Below are positions 7,451-16,829 of a stretch of DNA of 64,000 nt, piece after piece. Location of the stretch: NCBI GenBank assembly GCA_963818205.1, contig CAWFRG010000017.1, forward strand, positions 105,853 to 169,852, given 5' to 3'. The stretch's first letter is position 1, and every line of letters begins with the position of its first letter. Both the position numbers and the translations under genes were made by a program. A model generated the notes under the pieces. That model was given only the letters and a program-made list of their open reading frames with translations. It ran no database searches and was not told the origin of the DNA. Origin of the DNA: CAVVYV01 sp963818205 (GTDB lineage Bacteria; Actinomycetota; Thermoleophilia; Solirubrobacterales; 70-9).

Positions 7451-8091
7451 CTAGCCCGGGTCATCGGGAGAGACCGGAGGCGCTCGCCTCCGTTCGCTTG
7501 GAACGGCCGCGGCCTTCCTCGATGTGTGGGCGGGGACGATGCCCGCTTCGTCGATCGGGACCGCCGCGCTGGGCCTCGTGCTGTCCCCGAACATGGTGAG
7601 GTAGTCGACGAGCAGCACACGGGCGCTCGGGGCCTTTCTCCGCGCGCCTTCCACCACCTGGGCCAGCCCGGACGCAGCCCGCTCGGCATCGGCGGACGTG
7701 ACCGTGGGGACCCCGTTCGCGCCAAGCTTGGCGCCGATGCGGCGGGTGGGACGTCGGGCCCGAGGCCAGTTGGCCCACGCGAGGCGCATCATCGACCCCG
7801 AGTAGCTCGGATCGTTGCCGCCCGCGGTGATTTTGACGAGGTCGGCACCATGGGGCACCCCCGCGAGCTGAGGTGGAACTTCCGGATCAGGACGCGTTGC
7901 GGGCGCTCGAGGATGTTCGTCGTGGTCGCACTGGACACAGTCAGATCGGTGAGCTCTGCACCCAGCCGGTCGGCGAGGAGATGCGCCTGGTTCCGACCGG
8001 ACCGCATCGCGAACCTGTCGACCACCGGGGGGATGCTGGGCCGGCGGCGAACGAGCTCCCCTGGGGCTGCGAAATGGCGGTAACTCGGCAT
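7451..8091 (-). pseudogene. SGNH/GDSL-type secreted hydrolase, broken
   Basis: Minus-strand pieces in different frames rebuild a SGNH hydrolase: a GSSFAAGP block (GDS-like serine motif, read in the second frame), DLTVSSATTTNIL, then VKITAGGNDPSYSGSMM (the G-x-N-D block), HGAD and VLLVDYLTMFGD. The C-terminal region with the catalytic D-x-x-H is not found; the frame ends in unrelated residues at 7451. The first two faults could be sequence errors, but loss of the last block suggests a real pseudogene. Family members are exported esterases or lipases. Confidence 0.6.
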
Positions 8092-8207
8092 GCTGAGCAG
8101 GTCGCGCGGGAGGCCCTTCTATCCCCGCGCTGGTCGGCTAGGGCCGCTCGCGCGGCTGCTGCGATGTCAGCCTGGGTGTTGGCATGGCCGCCAAGCGAGT
8201 ACTGCCT

Positions 8208-8722
8208 TCAGCAGACCACTGGAGATGGAACGGCCGGATGGCGAAGGTGTCGGCGAGGTTTGTCGTCCTGACGAACACGGCCTCGGGATTCCCCACAGTC
8301 TCGGCGGTCGTGACGAACCCTCTCGAGGATTCCCCACCACCGGCCTCGCCGATCGTCGCCACGTACGTGCACGCCGTGACGTTCCTCGAGAAGTCGACGT
8401 TGCATGCGCTCGACGCAGGAGGGGTGCTCGACGCGGTCGTGGCGGTCGTGCCCGGCTGGGTCGCTTCGTTCACCGTGCACCCTCCGCCCACACTCGCGGA
8501 GAGGACGTTGTTTGCCTTGTCGGCCGTAGCGGCGCTGTTGGCCCTGTTGGCGCTGGCCACGGACAGGCCCGGGGCCCTCTTCGTGATCTCGTTGTTGGCG
8601 ATGTTCTTGACCTTCTTCTTGTTCAGCACCTTCGCGCCGACCGCTGTCCCGCCGAGTGCTGCGAGCAGGGCGACCATGGCAATCACCATCGCCGGCGACG
8701 GACGTCGGAATACTCGCTTCAT
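8208..8722 (-). CDS. Secreted protein of the MKRxFRRPSPAMV family
   Basis: Starts at the ATG complementary to 8720-8722, with GGAGGG just upstream. The N-terminus MKRVFRRPSPAMVIAMVALL is a signal anchor of a kind found again and again in Thermoleophilia. It is followed by a Lys-rich segment and an Asn/Ala-rich stretch (ANRANSAATADKANN). The mature part has Cys pairs (GGGCTV, SACNV, TACTYVA). In the annotated frame the protein runs on to 8138. A one-base shift near 8215 instead gives the ending FHLQVVC and a stop at 8208, which looks like the family end. Function unknown, probably cell-surface. Confidence 0.6.
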
Positions 8723-9111
8723 GCTCCCTCCATCTCCCTCGGCGGAAGCGGCCTCAAACCAGCCCTCCCACGAGTAAGTTGATCGAGTCCAGTGGTTGAA
8801 ACGCCACCTCGGCGCGATCATCTCCGATCCCAACTGGGCTGTCGACCTTTCGATGACGCCGCGCGGCCGGTGGGTCGCCTCCACCTGGGACGCAACGCAG
8901 CTCTTGGAGATGGGCATGAGCCACTTCGACGTGAGGGTCCAGGTTGGACATGAGGATGGCGGGGGTGCATGAGTGAGCGGAATGGCGGAGATCTTGAACA
9001 CATCAGCAGCTTTGCTCGGAACCTCGCCCGATCTGCCCCGGCCGCGGAGTGATCGCGCTGATAGGGTTCCCGGCTCGCCTATGTGGGATTTGAGACGGGA
9101 TCTCGGTCCTT
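8723..9111. other. Intergenic, no convincing gene
   Basis: About 390 bases between a minus-strand secreted protein and a plus-strand hydrolase. A plus-strand frame from about 8800 to 8970 reads DPNWAVDLSMTPRGRWVAS without a start or a recognisable family, possibly the tail of a lost gene. Nothing else is seen except the promoter side of the two flanking genes. Confidence 0.4.
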
Positions 9112-11242
9112 GTGCTGGCACTGCTCGCGATCGGAGGGATCGGGGCGACGTCCGCTCTGGCGGCGCCGCCGCCGCCGGTCGACCTCACGAGCCGACACTG
9201 CGACTTCATCGGCCAGCAGAAAGGCTCGCTGTGCCTGCTGCCGTTCCCCGACGACTACTACACGGTCGCCGACCCGTCGACGGCCACCGGGCGGCGGGTC
9301 AACCTGAGGACGCGCGGCGATGCCGGCGAACTCGCGGCGTCCAGATCGACGCGGCGCCCTACAACCTCAACGACGGCTTCAGCCCCGGGCCAGACGATCG
9401 TCGTCAGGGTGCCCGGCCTCGACACGCCGGCGGCGATCGCGACGACCGACCCGGTGCCGATCAACCACCTCGGCCGGTACGCGAGCAGCGAGGAACGAGC
9501 CGATCGTCGTGATCGACGCCGAGACCGGCGAGCGCTGGCCGATCTGGGTCGAGATCGACTCCAACGCGTCGACCCCGAGCGAGACGGCGCTCCTGATCCA
9601 CCCGGCGCGCAACTTCGCCGCCGAGCACCGCTACATCGTCGCCCTGCGCGAACCTGACGGACCGGCGACGGGCAAGCCGATCCCGGCCCCGGACGGGCTT
9701 CCGCTACTACCGCGACGACCTGCCCTCCGAAGCAGCGGCGATCAACGCGCAGCGCGAGCGCTTCGAGAGCATCTTCAAGACGCTGCACAAGGCCGGGATC
9801 AAGCGCGGCGAGCCTCTACCTCGCCTGGGACTTCACCGTCGCCAGCGACCAGAACATCGCCGCCCGGATGCTCCACATCCGCGACGACGCCTTCGCGCAG
9901 CTCGGCGACACGGACCTCGCCGACCGCGTGGTGGCAGGGCCCGCACCGACTTCACCGTGACCTCGGTCGAGAACTTCACTCCGGCCGAGGACCCGGAGAT
10001 GGCGCGGCGGGTGCAGGGAACGTTCACGGTGCCCTGCTACCTGCAGCCGGACTGCGCGCCCCGGCGGCCGCTTCGAGCTCGACCCGGACGGGCTGCCGAG
10101 CCAGAACGGCAACTGGACGGCCAACTTCGACTGCATGATCCCGCGCGCCGCGGTCGACGCCCCGGGCGCGTCGCCCGGCCGGCCGCCGATCTACGGGCAC
10201 GGCCTGCTCGGCAGCGCCGCGCGAGGCGACGTCCGGGCCGCCAGCAGACGCTGGCGCAGACGCACGACTTCGTCATCTGCGCCACCGACGAGATCGGCTT
10301 CTCCCGAGCCGACATCCCGAACGTCGTCGGGAACATCCTGCCGGACCTCTGCGAAGTTCCCCGAGCTCGCCGACCGGGTCCAGCAGGGGCTGCTCAACGA
10401 GCTGTTCCTCGGGCGGCTGATGATCCACCCCGACGGGTTCCTCGAGCGACCGGCCTTCCACGTCGACGGCACCGACTCGGCAGCGCCCCGGTGATCGACA
10501 CGCTCGCCTCTACTACAACGGCAACAGCCAGGGCGGCATCCTCGGCGGCGCGCTGACCGCGGTGGCGCCCGACTTCACCCGGGCGTCGCTCGGGGTGCCG
10601 GCGATGAACTACTCGGTGCTGCTCAACCGCTCGGTCGACTTCGACAGCTCTACCGCTGATCCTCCTCGACCCCGGCCTACCCGACGAGCTCACCCACCGC
10701 TCGTCCTCTCGCTGATCCAGATGCTCTGGGATCGCGGCGAGCCGAACGGCTACGCGCACCGGATGACGACGAACCCGCTGCCGAACACGCCGCCGCACAA
10801 GGTGCTGATGAACGTCGCCTTCGGCGATCACCAGGTCACCACCTGGCAGGCCGACGTCGAGGCGCGGACGATCGGCGCGCAGGCCCACGCCCCGGTCGTC
10901 TACGCGGGCGCTGGCCGGGCGTCGACGCGCTCTGGGGCATCCCGCGGATCGGCAGCTACCCGTTCGCGGGCTCGGCGATCGTCTACTGGGACAGCGGCCC
11001 GGTGCGGGCGAACCCGACGCCGCCCCCGGCGATGATCGGCACCGACCCGCCGCCCGTCGAGAACCTGCCGAACCGCAGCGGGCGTCGATCCGCACGGCGA
11101 CCCGCGCGTGGCCCCCGAGGAGATGCAGATGGTCTCCGACTTCCTGATGCCGGACGCCCAGAGCGCGATCACCGACACCTGCCTCGGCCCCTGCTTCGCG
11201 GGCGGGTACACCGGGCCCCGTAGCGCCCGTAACCTTCCCTGA
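9112..11242 (+). CDS. Secreted alpha/beta hydrolase (bacterial lipase-like), many frameshifts
   Basis: Signal peptide LALLAIGGIGATSALA, then HCDFIGQQKGSLCLLPFPDD. Conserved blocks follow across at least nine frame changes: YNLNDGFSPGQTIVVRVPG, IPAPDGL, DFTVASDQNIAARML, IYGHGLLGSA, a Ser nucleophile elbow GNSQGGILGGA and VAFGDHQVTTWQ, where the His may complete the triad. It ends near 11240 after CLGPCFAGG. About 700 residues in all. The N-terminal domain followed by a lipase-type domain resembles exported lipases of the virulence-factor-lipase kind, but this is by pattern only. The intact blocks imply the shifts are mostly sequence errors. Confidence 0.6.
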
Positions 11243-11247
11243 CACTC

Positions 11248-11318
11248 GGCGCCTTGGCGGAGTGGTTACGCAGCGGCCTGCAAAGCCGTTTACACCGGTT
11301 CGATTCCGGTAGGCGCCT
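11248..11318 (+). tRNA. tRNA-Cys (GCA)
   Basis: A 71-base cloverleaf with acceptor GGCGCCT/AGGCGCC and discriminator T. The anticodon stem CGGC/GCCG closes the loop CTGCAAA (anticodon GCA), and the T-arm is ACCGGTTCGATTCCGGT. CCA is not encoded. A long hairpin follows at 11332-11370. Confidence 0.95.
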
Positions 11319-11331
11319 CTCGCATAGACAA

Positions 11332-11371
11332 GCCAGATCCCGCCCTGCAAAGCGAAAAGCGGCGGGTCTGG
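11332..11371 (+). terminator. Hairpin after tRNA-Cys
   Basis: CCAGATCCCGCC pairs with GGCGGGTCTGG across a 14-base A-rich loop, with one bulge. There is no U-tract after it, so termination strength is uncertain, but its position just after the tRNA supports a processing or termination role. Confidence 0.45.
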
Positions 11372-11406
11372 CCTGCGCTCGGTTCTCCGGTTGGCGCCGG
11401 TTATCG

Positions 11407-11458
11407 CCGGTTGTTTCGGTGCCGCACTGGCGAACAAATGGCGAACAGGATCCGCCGC
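11407..11458 (+). repeat. Dispersed 52-bp repeat, copy 1
   Basis: Matches 50978-51028 at about nine of ten positions, including an identical 21-base stretch centred on GGCGAACAAATGG. Copy 1 lies 90 bases after tRNA-Cys. Copy 2 is preceded by bases resembling the T-arm of the same tRNA. No protein is encoded, and both copies stand at the edge of accessory DNA. Confidence 0.55.
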
Positions 11459-11588
11459 CCGCTGGGGCACAAGTGGAGTGGCAAGGGCATTCGATGCGGG
11501 GGGTATGCGCGTTGCAACGCGACAACCGCAAGGCGAAGAGCCAGCAGTCGATCAAGGTCAAGACCTTCGAGGTCTGATGGCGCTTGCC

Positions 11589-11715
11589 CTACTCCCGCAG
11601 CCCGGCGGCTCTGAGGGCCTCGGCCTTCTCCGGATCGTGGCGGATGCGAACGATCATGCCGCCCCGCAGCGAACAGACCGCTGCGATTCGGTTGTCATCG
11701 GGCGCGCGTCTCTGG
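11589..11715 (-). pseudogene. SnoaL-like protein, C-terminal remnant
   Basis: The minus-strand frame reads DDNRIAAVCSLRGGMIVRIR and ends EALRAAGLRE, the last strand and tail of the SnoaL/NTF2-like fold as in the intact copy at 12231-12650. The N-terminal two thirds are gone, because the universal stress protein gene begins its tail 30 bases away. Confidence 0.55.
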
Positions 11716-11747
11716 CTGCAGCTAGTGACCCAGGTGCGGCAGCTCGC

Positions 11748-12173
11748 TCACGTCGTCTTGACGACCATCACCGAGCAGTCGGCCTTGTGCGTGACTGTGT
11801 TCGGGACGCTGCCGAGCACGCGACGCTTCATCCCCTTGTTCCCGATTACCAGCAGATCGGCGCCACACTCTGCCGCGAGCCGCACCAGCACGTCTGCGGG
11901 ATCACCCTCGTCTGAGCGCGTCTCGCACTCGATCCCCTCTTGACGGAGGGCTCTCTCGCTCCGCCCGAGGATCGTCCTCACCCGAGCCGCCGAACTCGAG
12001 GCCCACTGAAGCTCGATGTCCTTACCCCTGTCTGCGGGCGAGCCTCGCGAGCCCGGGAAGGCGCTGAGCAAGACAAGCTTGGCCCCGAAGCGCCGAGCGA
12101 GATCAGCCGCCTGCTTGACAGCCTCCTCTGCGGTTGCAGATCCATCTGTTCCGACGGCCACGGTGGAGATCAT
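11748..12173 (-). CDS. Universal stress protein (UspA family)
   Basis: 141 residues from MISTVAVGTDGS, with the conserved Asp of the nucleotide pocket. The C-terminal ATP-binding loop reads GNKGMKRRVLGSVPNTVTHK, then CSVMVVKT, the G-2x-G-9x-G(S/T) pattern of ATP-binding Usp proteins. A start at 12230 would add 19 non-conserved residues, so the internal ATG is preferred. Usp proteins are cytosolic dimers that bind ATP and support survival under stress. The flanking SnoaL-like genes show no functional link. Confidence 0.9.
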   Translation of the reverse strand: MISTVAVGTDGSATAEEAVKQAADLARRFGAKLVLLSAFPGSRGSPADRGKDIELQWASSSAARVRTILGRSERALRQEGIECETRSDEGDPADVLVRLAAECGADLLVIGNKGMKRRVLGSVPNTVTHKADCSVMVVKTT

Positions 12174-12230
12174 CCGAGCGCAGTATCCACCAATCGGCCG
12201 CTCGCATCTCTCGATCTCCTGGGCCATCAC

Positions 12231-12650
12231 TTACTCCCGCAGCCCAGCGGCTTCGAGGGCTTCCGAGCGGTCCCGGTACGCGTGCAGGGAGGCGACTCGA
12301 CCGGCGTGAATCGTCAAGACGTGCGTGGTCTCCAGTTCGAACGGCGCCCCACTCGCCCCACCCTTGCCGACAAGGCGAGCGAATACGACCACTCGGTCGC
12401 CAGCATCGAGAAAGCGCTCCGGCTCCAACCGCCATTCGCCCCACACTTCCTGGAGCATCGCGCTGAGCTGGGCAGCGCCCTCCCGACCCCGAAACACCGG
12501 CTCGCCCTCGGGATAGTCGGGCGGCAGATGAACCTCGAGCTGCTCGTCGACGTAGTCGCGGAAGGCTCGATCGATCGCATCTGGGTTCGCGGTGAGGAAA
12601 AGCTCCTGCGCATAGAGGTTCCGGACCAGTTCGACGTTCTCCTCCGACAT
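12231..12650 (-). CDS. SnoaL-like/NTF2-fold protein
   Basis: 139 residues from MSEENVELVRNLYAQ. An N-terminal helix pair is followed by the curved sheet (EVHLPPDYPEG, WRLEPERFLDAGDRVVVFA, ETTHVLTIHAGRVASL), ending SEALEAAGLRE. This is the nuclear-transport-factor-2-like fold used by small isomerases, hydrolases and ligand-binding proteins. No catalytic assignment is possible. It is the only intact member of three related copies here (others at 11589 and 13493); an N-terminal fragment of a fourth lies at 52574. Confidence 0.85.
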   Translation of the reverse strand: MSEENVELVRNLYAQELFLTANPDAIDRAFRDYVDEQLEVHLPPDYPEGEPVFRGREGAAQLSAMLQEVWGEWRLEPERFLDAGDRVVVFARLVGKGGASGAPFELETTHVLTIHAGRVASLHAYRDRSEALEAAGLRE

Positions 12651-12828
12651 CGCCCACGCAGTATCTCGCGGCGTAGGGGAGGGTGCCGAGTCCAGAACTG
12701 CCCGCTCAGAAGACCGCCGATTGACCCGCCACACACACCCCCTGAAATTACGAAGGAGACGTAAATGGCCGCGGGAGAGTGGCGGTCAAGGCCGACTCGC
12801 ACGGCCTAGACTCGCAGCGGAGCCTGAA

Positions 12829-13416
12829 ATGAGGGCGCGGGTTGCGACACGAGCCGACCTGGACGGCGTCACTGAAACGCTCTGGGCGGCGTTCGTCGAC
12901 GATCCCGTCTGGCGCTGGGCCTTCCCTGACCACGAGGACCTCAAGCCCTGGTGGCGCTTCTACATCGAGAGCGCGCTTCGCTATCCCTGGCTGTGGGTCA
13001 TGGGCGAATACGCGGCGGCATCGCTCTGGATCCCACCAGAGGGACAGGAGCTCACTGATGAAGAGGAGGAGAAGCAGCTCGCCCCCCTCTTGAAAGATCT
13101 CACAGGAAGTCGCTTCCCCGAGGTGATGGAACTCCTCGAGCGGTTCGACAGGTCCCACCCCAGGGCCGAACCCCACTACTACCTTGGTCTCCTGGGGACC
13201 CATCCCAGCTACCGGGGCCGAGGAATCGGGATGGACCTTCTCGCCCAGAACCTCGCTGCGGTCGACGCGGACGGATTTGCGGCCTACCTGGAGTCCACCA
13301 ACCACATCAACGACAAGCGCTACGAGCGCCTGGGCTTCGTTCGGATCGGCGAGTTCTCAACCCCTGATGGCGCCCACACAGCCGCAACTATGTGGCGAGA
13401 CCCGCCAATCATTTGA
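12829..13416 (+). CDS. GNAT-family N-acetyltransferase
   Basis: 195 residues. The start MRARVATRADLDGVTETLW is the usual first strand and helix. Motif A for acetyl-CoA is YYLGLLGTHPSYRGRGIG, with R-G-x-G-I-G intact, then a NDKRYERLGFVRIGE motif B. The acceptor substrate cannot be told. The ATG at 12829 is used because homology begins there. TAGACT at 12807-12812 is a likely -10 element. The gene is divergent from the SnoaL-like gene at 12650. Confidence 0.85.
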   Translation: MRARVATRADLDGVTETLWAAFVDDPVWRWAFPDHEDLKPWWRFYIESALRYPWLWVMGEYAAASLWIPPEGQELTDEEEEKQLAPLLKDLTGSRFPEVMELLERFDRSHPRAEPHYYLGLLGTHPSYRGRGIGMDLLAQNLAAVDADGFAAYLESTNHINDKRYERLGFVRIGEFSTPDGAHTAATMWRDPPII

Positions 13417-13492
13417 CGGGGATCGACCCGCTTTAGTGACGAACTGACAAGCGACCGTCGAACGGAATTGGCGGGAACGGAAGTGGGGTGGC

Positions 13493-13620
13493 CTACTGCC
13501 GCAGCCCGGCGGCTTCGAGGGCCTGCTCGCGGCTGTCGATCCCTTACGATGGTGGTACACATCCGCTCCGACCGGGGACTCACGGTGACGTACTCGTCGC
13601 AGGGCTCGACGAGCGATGAC
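13493..13620 (-). pseudogene. SnoaL-like protein, second C-terminal remnant
   Basis: The minus strand ends SREQALEAAGLRQ with a TAG at 13493-13495. Upstream, in another frame, GADVYHHR and EYVTVSP look like the final strands of the same fold. It is a frameshifted and truncated copy of the gene at 12231-12650. The DNA around the shared tail (CCGCAGCCCGGCGGCTTCG) is nearly identical in all three copies. Confidence 0.5.
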
Positions 13621-13710
13621 CGCTCGTGGAGCGCTGTGCTCGGGCGAGAGATCGGACTCGCGAGCGGGCCACTCGCGGAGTCGGCCCACCCCAAGAGCGC
13701 TCGCCCCTCG

Positions 13711-14877
13711 TCAGCCGAGCTCGGCCAGACGGCGCTCGAGGAAGCGTCGCTCGGCGTCGGCGTGGACGAGCTCCAGGGCTCGTTCGTAGGCCGCGCGGGC
13801 GTCGTCCGGGCGGCCGAGCCGGCGCAGCAGCTCGGCCCGGGTCGCGTGCAGGTAGTGGTACTGCTCCAGATCGAGGCGCTCGAGGGAGGCCAGGGCGGCA
13901 TCGATGTCGCCCCCCTCGGCGATCGCCGCGGCCCGGTTCAGCTCCACGACCGGTGAGCCGGTGAGCCGGGAGAGCTCGCCGTAGAGGGCGGCGATCTGGG
14001 GCCAGTCCTGGGGCTCTTCGGCATGCAGCGAGGCGATCGCCGCCTGCAGCACGTAGGGACCGCGGCCGCCGAGCGCCAGCGCGCGATCGAGCGCGGTCCG
14101 TCCTTCCGCGATCTGGCCTGCGTCCCAAAGCGATCGATCCTGATCGCGGAGGAGGACCAGCGTCCCATCGGCGAATCGCGCGTCTCGCCGAGCGTCGTTG
14201 ATCAGCAGCAGCGCCAGCAGCCCGTGCACCTCCGGCTCGTCGGGCATCAGCTCGGCAAGCGCGCGCCCGAGCCGGATCGCCTCGGCCGCGAGATCTCCGC
14301 GGCCGCCGTAGCCCTCGTTGAAGATCAGGTAGACGACCGCCAGCACCGCGGAGAGGCGGTCGGGGAGCAGATGAGCCGGCGGCACCCGAAACGGGATCCC
14401 GGCGGCCTTGATCTTGCCCTTCGCGCGGACCAGCCGCTTGGCCATCGTCGGCTCGGGGACGAGGAACGCGCGGGCGATCTCCTCCGTCGTCAGCCCGCCC
14501 AGGGTCCGCAGCGTGAGCGCGACCTGGGCATCGAGCGCGAGCGCCGGATGGCAGCAGGTGAAGAGCAGCTCGAGCCGCTCGTCCGGAATCGTCGTCTCGT
14601 CCATGCTCTCCTCAGCGGCTTCCGGCACGTCCAGCAGGCGGGTCTTCTCCGCGAGCGTGCGATCGCGGCGGATCCGGTCGATCGCTCTGTTGCGGGCGGT
14701 GGTCACCAACCAGGCGCGCGGGTTGTCGGGCGTCCCCTCGCGGGGCCAGCGCTCGGCGGCGATCGCGAACGCCTCCTGAGCGGCGTCCTCGGCGAGGTCG
14801 AAGTCGCCGAGGAAGCCGATCAGGCTTGCGAGGACGCGGCCCCATTCGTCGCGGAAGACCTGCTCGACGATCGCTAC
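13711..14877 (-). CDS. ECF sigma factor of the YCII-associated group (ECF42-like)
   Basis: About 389 codons, with region 2 (IGFLGDFDLAEDAAQEAF), region 4 (LRTLGGLTTEEIARAFLV, a helix-turn-helix) and a long C-terminal tetratricopeptide-like domain (FNEGYGG, LIFN, ELNRAAAIAEGGD). This build and the YCII gene directly upstream define the ECF42 group, whose extra domain is thought to replace an anti-sigma factor. The frame is open up to 14877, where it overlaps the YCII stop, but it has no ATG, GTG or TTG there. A base missing near 14876 would allow a GTG start with VER. Confidence 0.85.
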   Translation of the reverse strand, partial: VAIVEQVFRDEWGRVLASLIGFLGDFDLAEDAAQEAFAIAAERWPREGTPDNPRAWLVTTARNRAIDRIRRDRTLAEKTRLLDVPEAAEESMDETTIPDERLELLFTCCHPALALDAQVALTLRTLGGLTTEEIARAFLVPEPTMAKRLVRAKGKIKAAGIPFRVPPAHLLPDRLSAVLAVVYLIFNEGYGGRGDLAAEAIRLGRALAELMPDEPEVHGLLALLLINDARRDARFADGTLVLLRDQDRSLWDAGQIAEGRTALDRALALGGRGPYVLQAAIASLHAEEPQDWPQIAALYGELSRLTGSPVVELNRAAAIAEGGDIDAALASLERLDLEQYHYLHATRAELLRRLGRPDDARAAYERALELVHADAERRFLERRLAELG

Positions 14878-15233
14878 CGCTCCACGATCGGGCGCACCTC
14901 GATCGCGCCACCCAGGCGGGCCGCCGGAATGCGCGATGCCAGCTCGATCGCGGCGTCGAGGTCGTCCGCCTCGAACAGGAGCCAGCCGCCCAGTGCCTCC
15001 TTGATGGTGACGAACGGGCCGTCAGTGGTCAGCGTCTTGCCGTCCGCGACGCGGACGGTGGTCGCCGCTTCGGGGCCTTCCAGCTGGACGCCGGGGCTGA
15101 CCCCGGGGGTCTCGTTGATCGCCTGGTAATCGGCGAAAACCGCCTTCTGCTCGTCCTCCGAGAGCTTCGCCCACGCCTCGGGGTCCCGTGGCGTCGGGGT
15201 GTCGCCTTGATGGATCAGCAGCATGTACTTCAT
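14874..15233 (-). CDS. YCII/DGPF-domain protein
   Basis: 119 residues from MKYMLLIHQGDTP, preceded by AGGAGG. The domain signature TTDGPFVTIKEALGGW is complete, and the ending GAIEVRPIVE is normal. The YCII fold is a small ferredoxin-like barrel. DGPF members occur beside ECF42 sigma factors, as here, and are presumed parts of the same regulon or sensors for it. The gene overlaps the start region of the sigma factor, so they form one transcription unit. Confidence 0.9.
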   Translation of the reverse strand: MKYMLLIHQGDTPTPRDPEAWAKLSEDEQKAVFADYQAINETPGVSPGVQLEGPEAATTVRVADGKTLTTDGPFVTIKEALGGWLLFEADDLDAAIELASRIPAARLGGAIEVRPIVER

Positions 15234-15337
15234 CGCTACCTCCTGCTCAGAGTGTCTTCGGTCGACTCTAAGACGAACGGGAGGCCCGCAGATGGACACC
15301 GCGCTGAGCGCCGTCCTGCAACCGATGAGGAGCGCGC

Positions 15338-16521
15338 CTAGACCCGGAGGCAGTAGCCGTAGGCGGTGAGGCTGGGGGCGGGGCCGAAGAAGCCGAAGGC
15401 CGAGGCCGACCAGGTGCCCTCGTCGGTGAAGGAGCCGCCGGCGAAGAAGGTGTCCTGCGATCCGTTCGCGCTGAACCCTCCGGATGTCAGCCGGTTACCC
15501 GGCGGGCAGGCCGGGGTGGTCGCGGTCGCGAACGTTCCGGCTGGGAGGGGGGTCGAGGCCGAGACCTCGGTGAGCAGCGGGCCCTTGGTCTTGTCGCAGT
15601 ACGCGATCGCGGTCAGCTCGCCGCCGTAGACGCCGAAGGCGTGCCCCGTGGCCCGCCAGGCGTTCGGTCCGATCGCCCGTGACTCGGTGACGTAGTTCCC
15701 GCCATGGCCCCGGAAGTTGGTGCGCTGGAAGCCTCCGCCGATCAGGTTCTGGCCCCGGGGACAGCGGGCGGTCACGGTCTTGGTCTCGCCGGACTTGATG
15801 AAGCGGGTCTTCCGCGGCGTGCTCGCCGGGACGAGCCCCTTGGCGCAGACGACCTGGATGGTGACCTTGCGCGGGGTCGTTATGCCGATCGAGGGGTCGA
15901 AGAGGACCGGATTGATGTGCCAGCCGTGCTGGGCGCCGAGGCGCTCGTAGGAGTGCGGGTAGGCGCCCTCGCCGTCGGCGTCGGGGGGTGGGCTGCTGGT
16001 CATCCCGCCCCCGAGCGGATAGGTCTTGCCCGGGCAGATGATGACGCCTCGCTGGGCCTCGTCCGGCTTCGTCAGCCTGAGGGTCTGGGTTGCGAGCGTC
16101 AGCGCCCTGAGCGGACCGCGCCCCCCGCGCTCCTCCTGGGGACGCAGGCTTTTTCCGAGCGGGTGGATCTCCCCGCTGACGGAGTTGAGCACCCACAGCC
16201 CGGCCTTGGCGCGGACGGCCAACAGCAGGCGGTTGCACGTAGCGCCCCGCCGGATCACGAAGACCACGTTGGGAACATGGACCGACCGGAAGCTGGCGGA
16301 GACGCCGACCCTGAGGTTCGTCCTCTTGCGGATTATCGCGGCCATCCGGGCAGGGGCCGGGTAGCAGCCGTCCGGGTCACCCGCCCGCTCGTACTGGGCG
16401 ATCTTGAAGGCGGCCTCGATCTTTCTCGTCGGTCCGTTGTAGCCGGCCTTGACCGCGAGGCGCTCGCCGCGCAGACGAGGAACGCGGCGAGGATCGCGAT
16501 CGCGGGTAGCGCCCGTCTCAT
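15338..16521 (-). CDS. Secreted protein with repeated CPxG/GGGF motifs, frameshifted near N-terminus
   Basis: The signal peptide MRRALPAIAILAAFLVCAAS starts at 16521. A shift near 16460 joins it to the main frame, in which the Arg/Lys-rich segment MAAIIRKRTNLRV follows DPDGCYPAP. The C-terminal half has two copies of one unit. Copy one runs from CPRGQNLIGGGFQ to LTAIAYC, and copy two from CPPGNRLTSGGFS to LTAYGYC. Each has a Trp midway (NAWRATGH, GTWSASAF). The protein is probably extracellular, with each unit closed by a disulfide. Function unknown. About 394 residues in all. Confidence 0.6.
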
Positions 16522-16829
16522 CACAGACCCTTCAACAGCCCAGCGCACCCAACAGTTGCGGTCGAATTCGTTGGGGAAGCGTAAGGGGGAGCACGGATCC
16601 CTCGCGCGGCTGTCCAATCCGGGTTTAGAAGGGCGCCGGACGGAGAGGCTAGGGCTGCTTCACAGCAGCAGAAGCAGGGAGGTTGACCCCGCGGTTAGAC
16701 CAGGTTTAGGACTCAGACCTACCTTCCTTACTTCAAGCCGAACATCTTAGGGCTGGGAAACGAGATGCCGATAGATTGTGGAACAAAAAAAACGCGGCCG
16801 GGTCTGCGGATACACAGAGACAGCATGAG

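Noticed and set aside
11254..11577. 107-codon plus-strand ORF starting inside tRNA-Cys
   Set aside because: It begins within the tRNA, crosses a hairpin and the dispersed repeat, and has no recognisable protein pattern.
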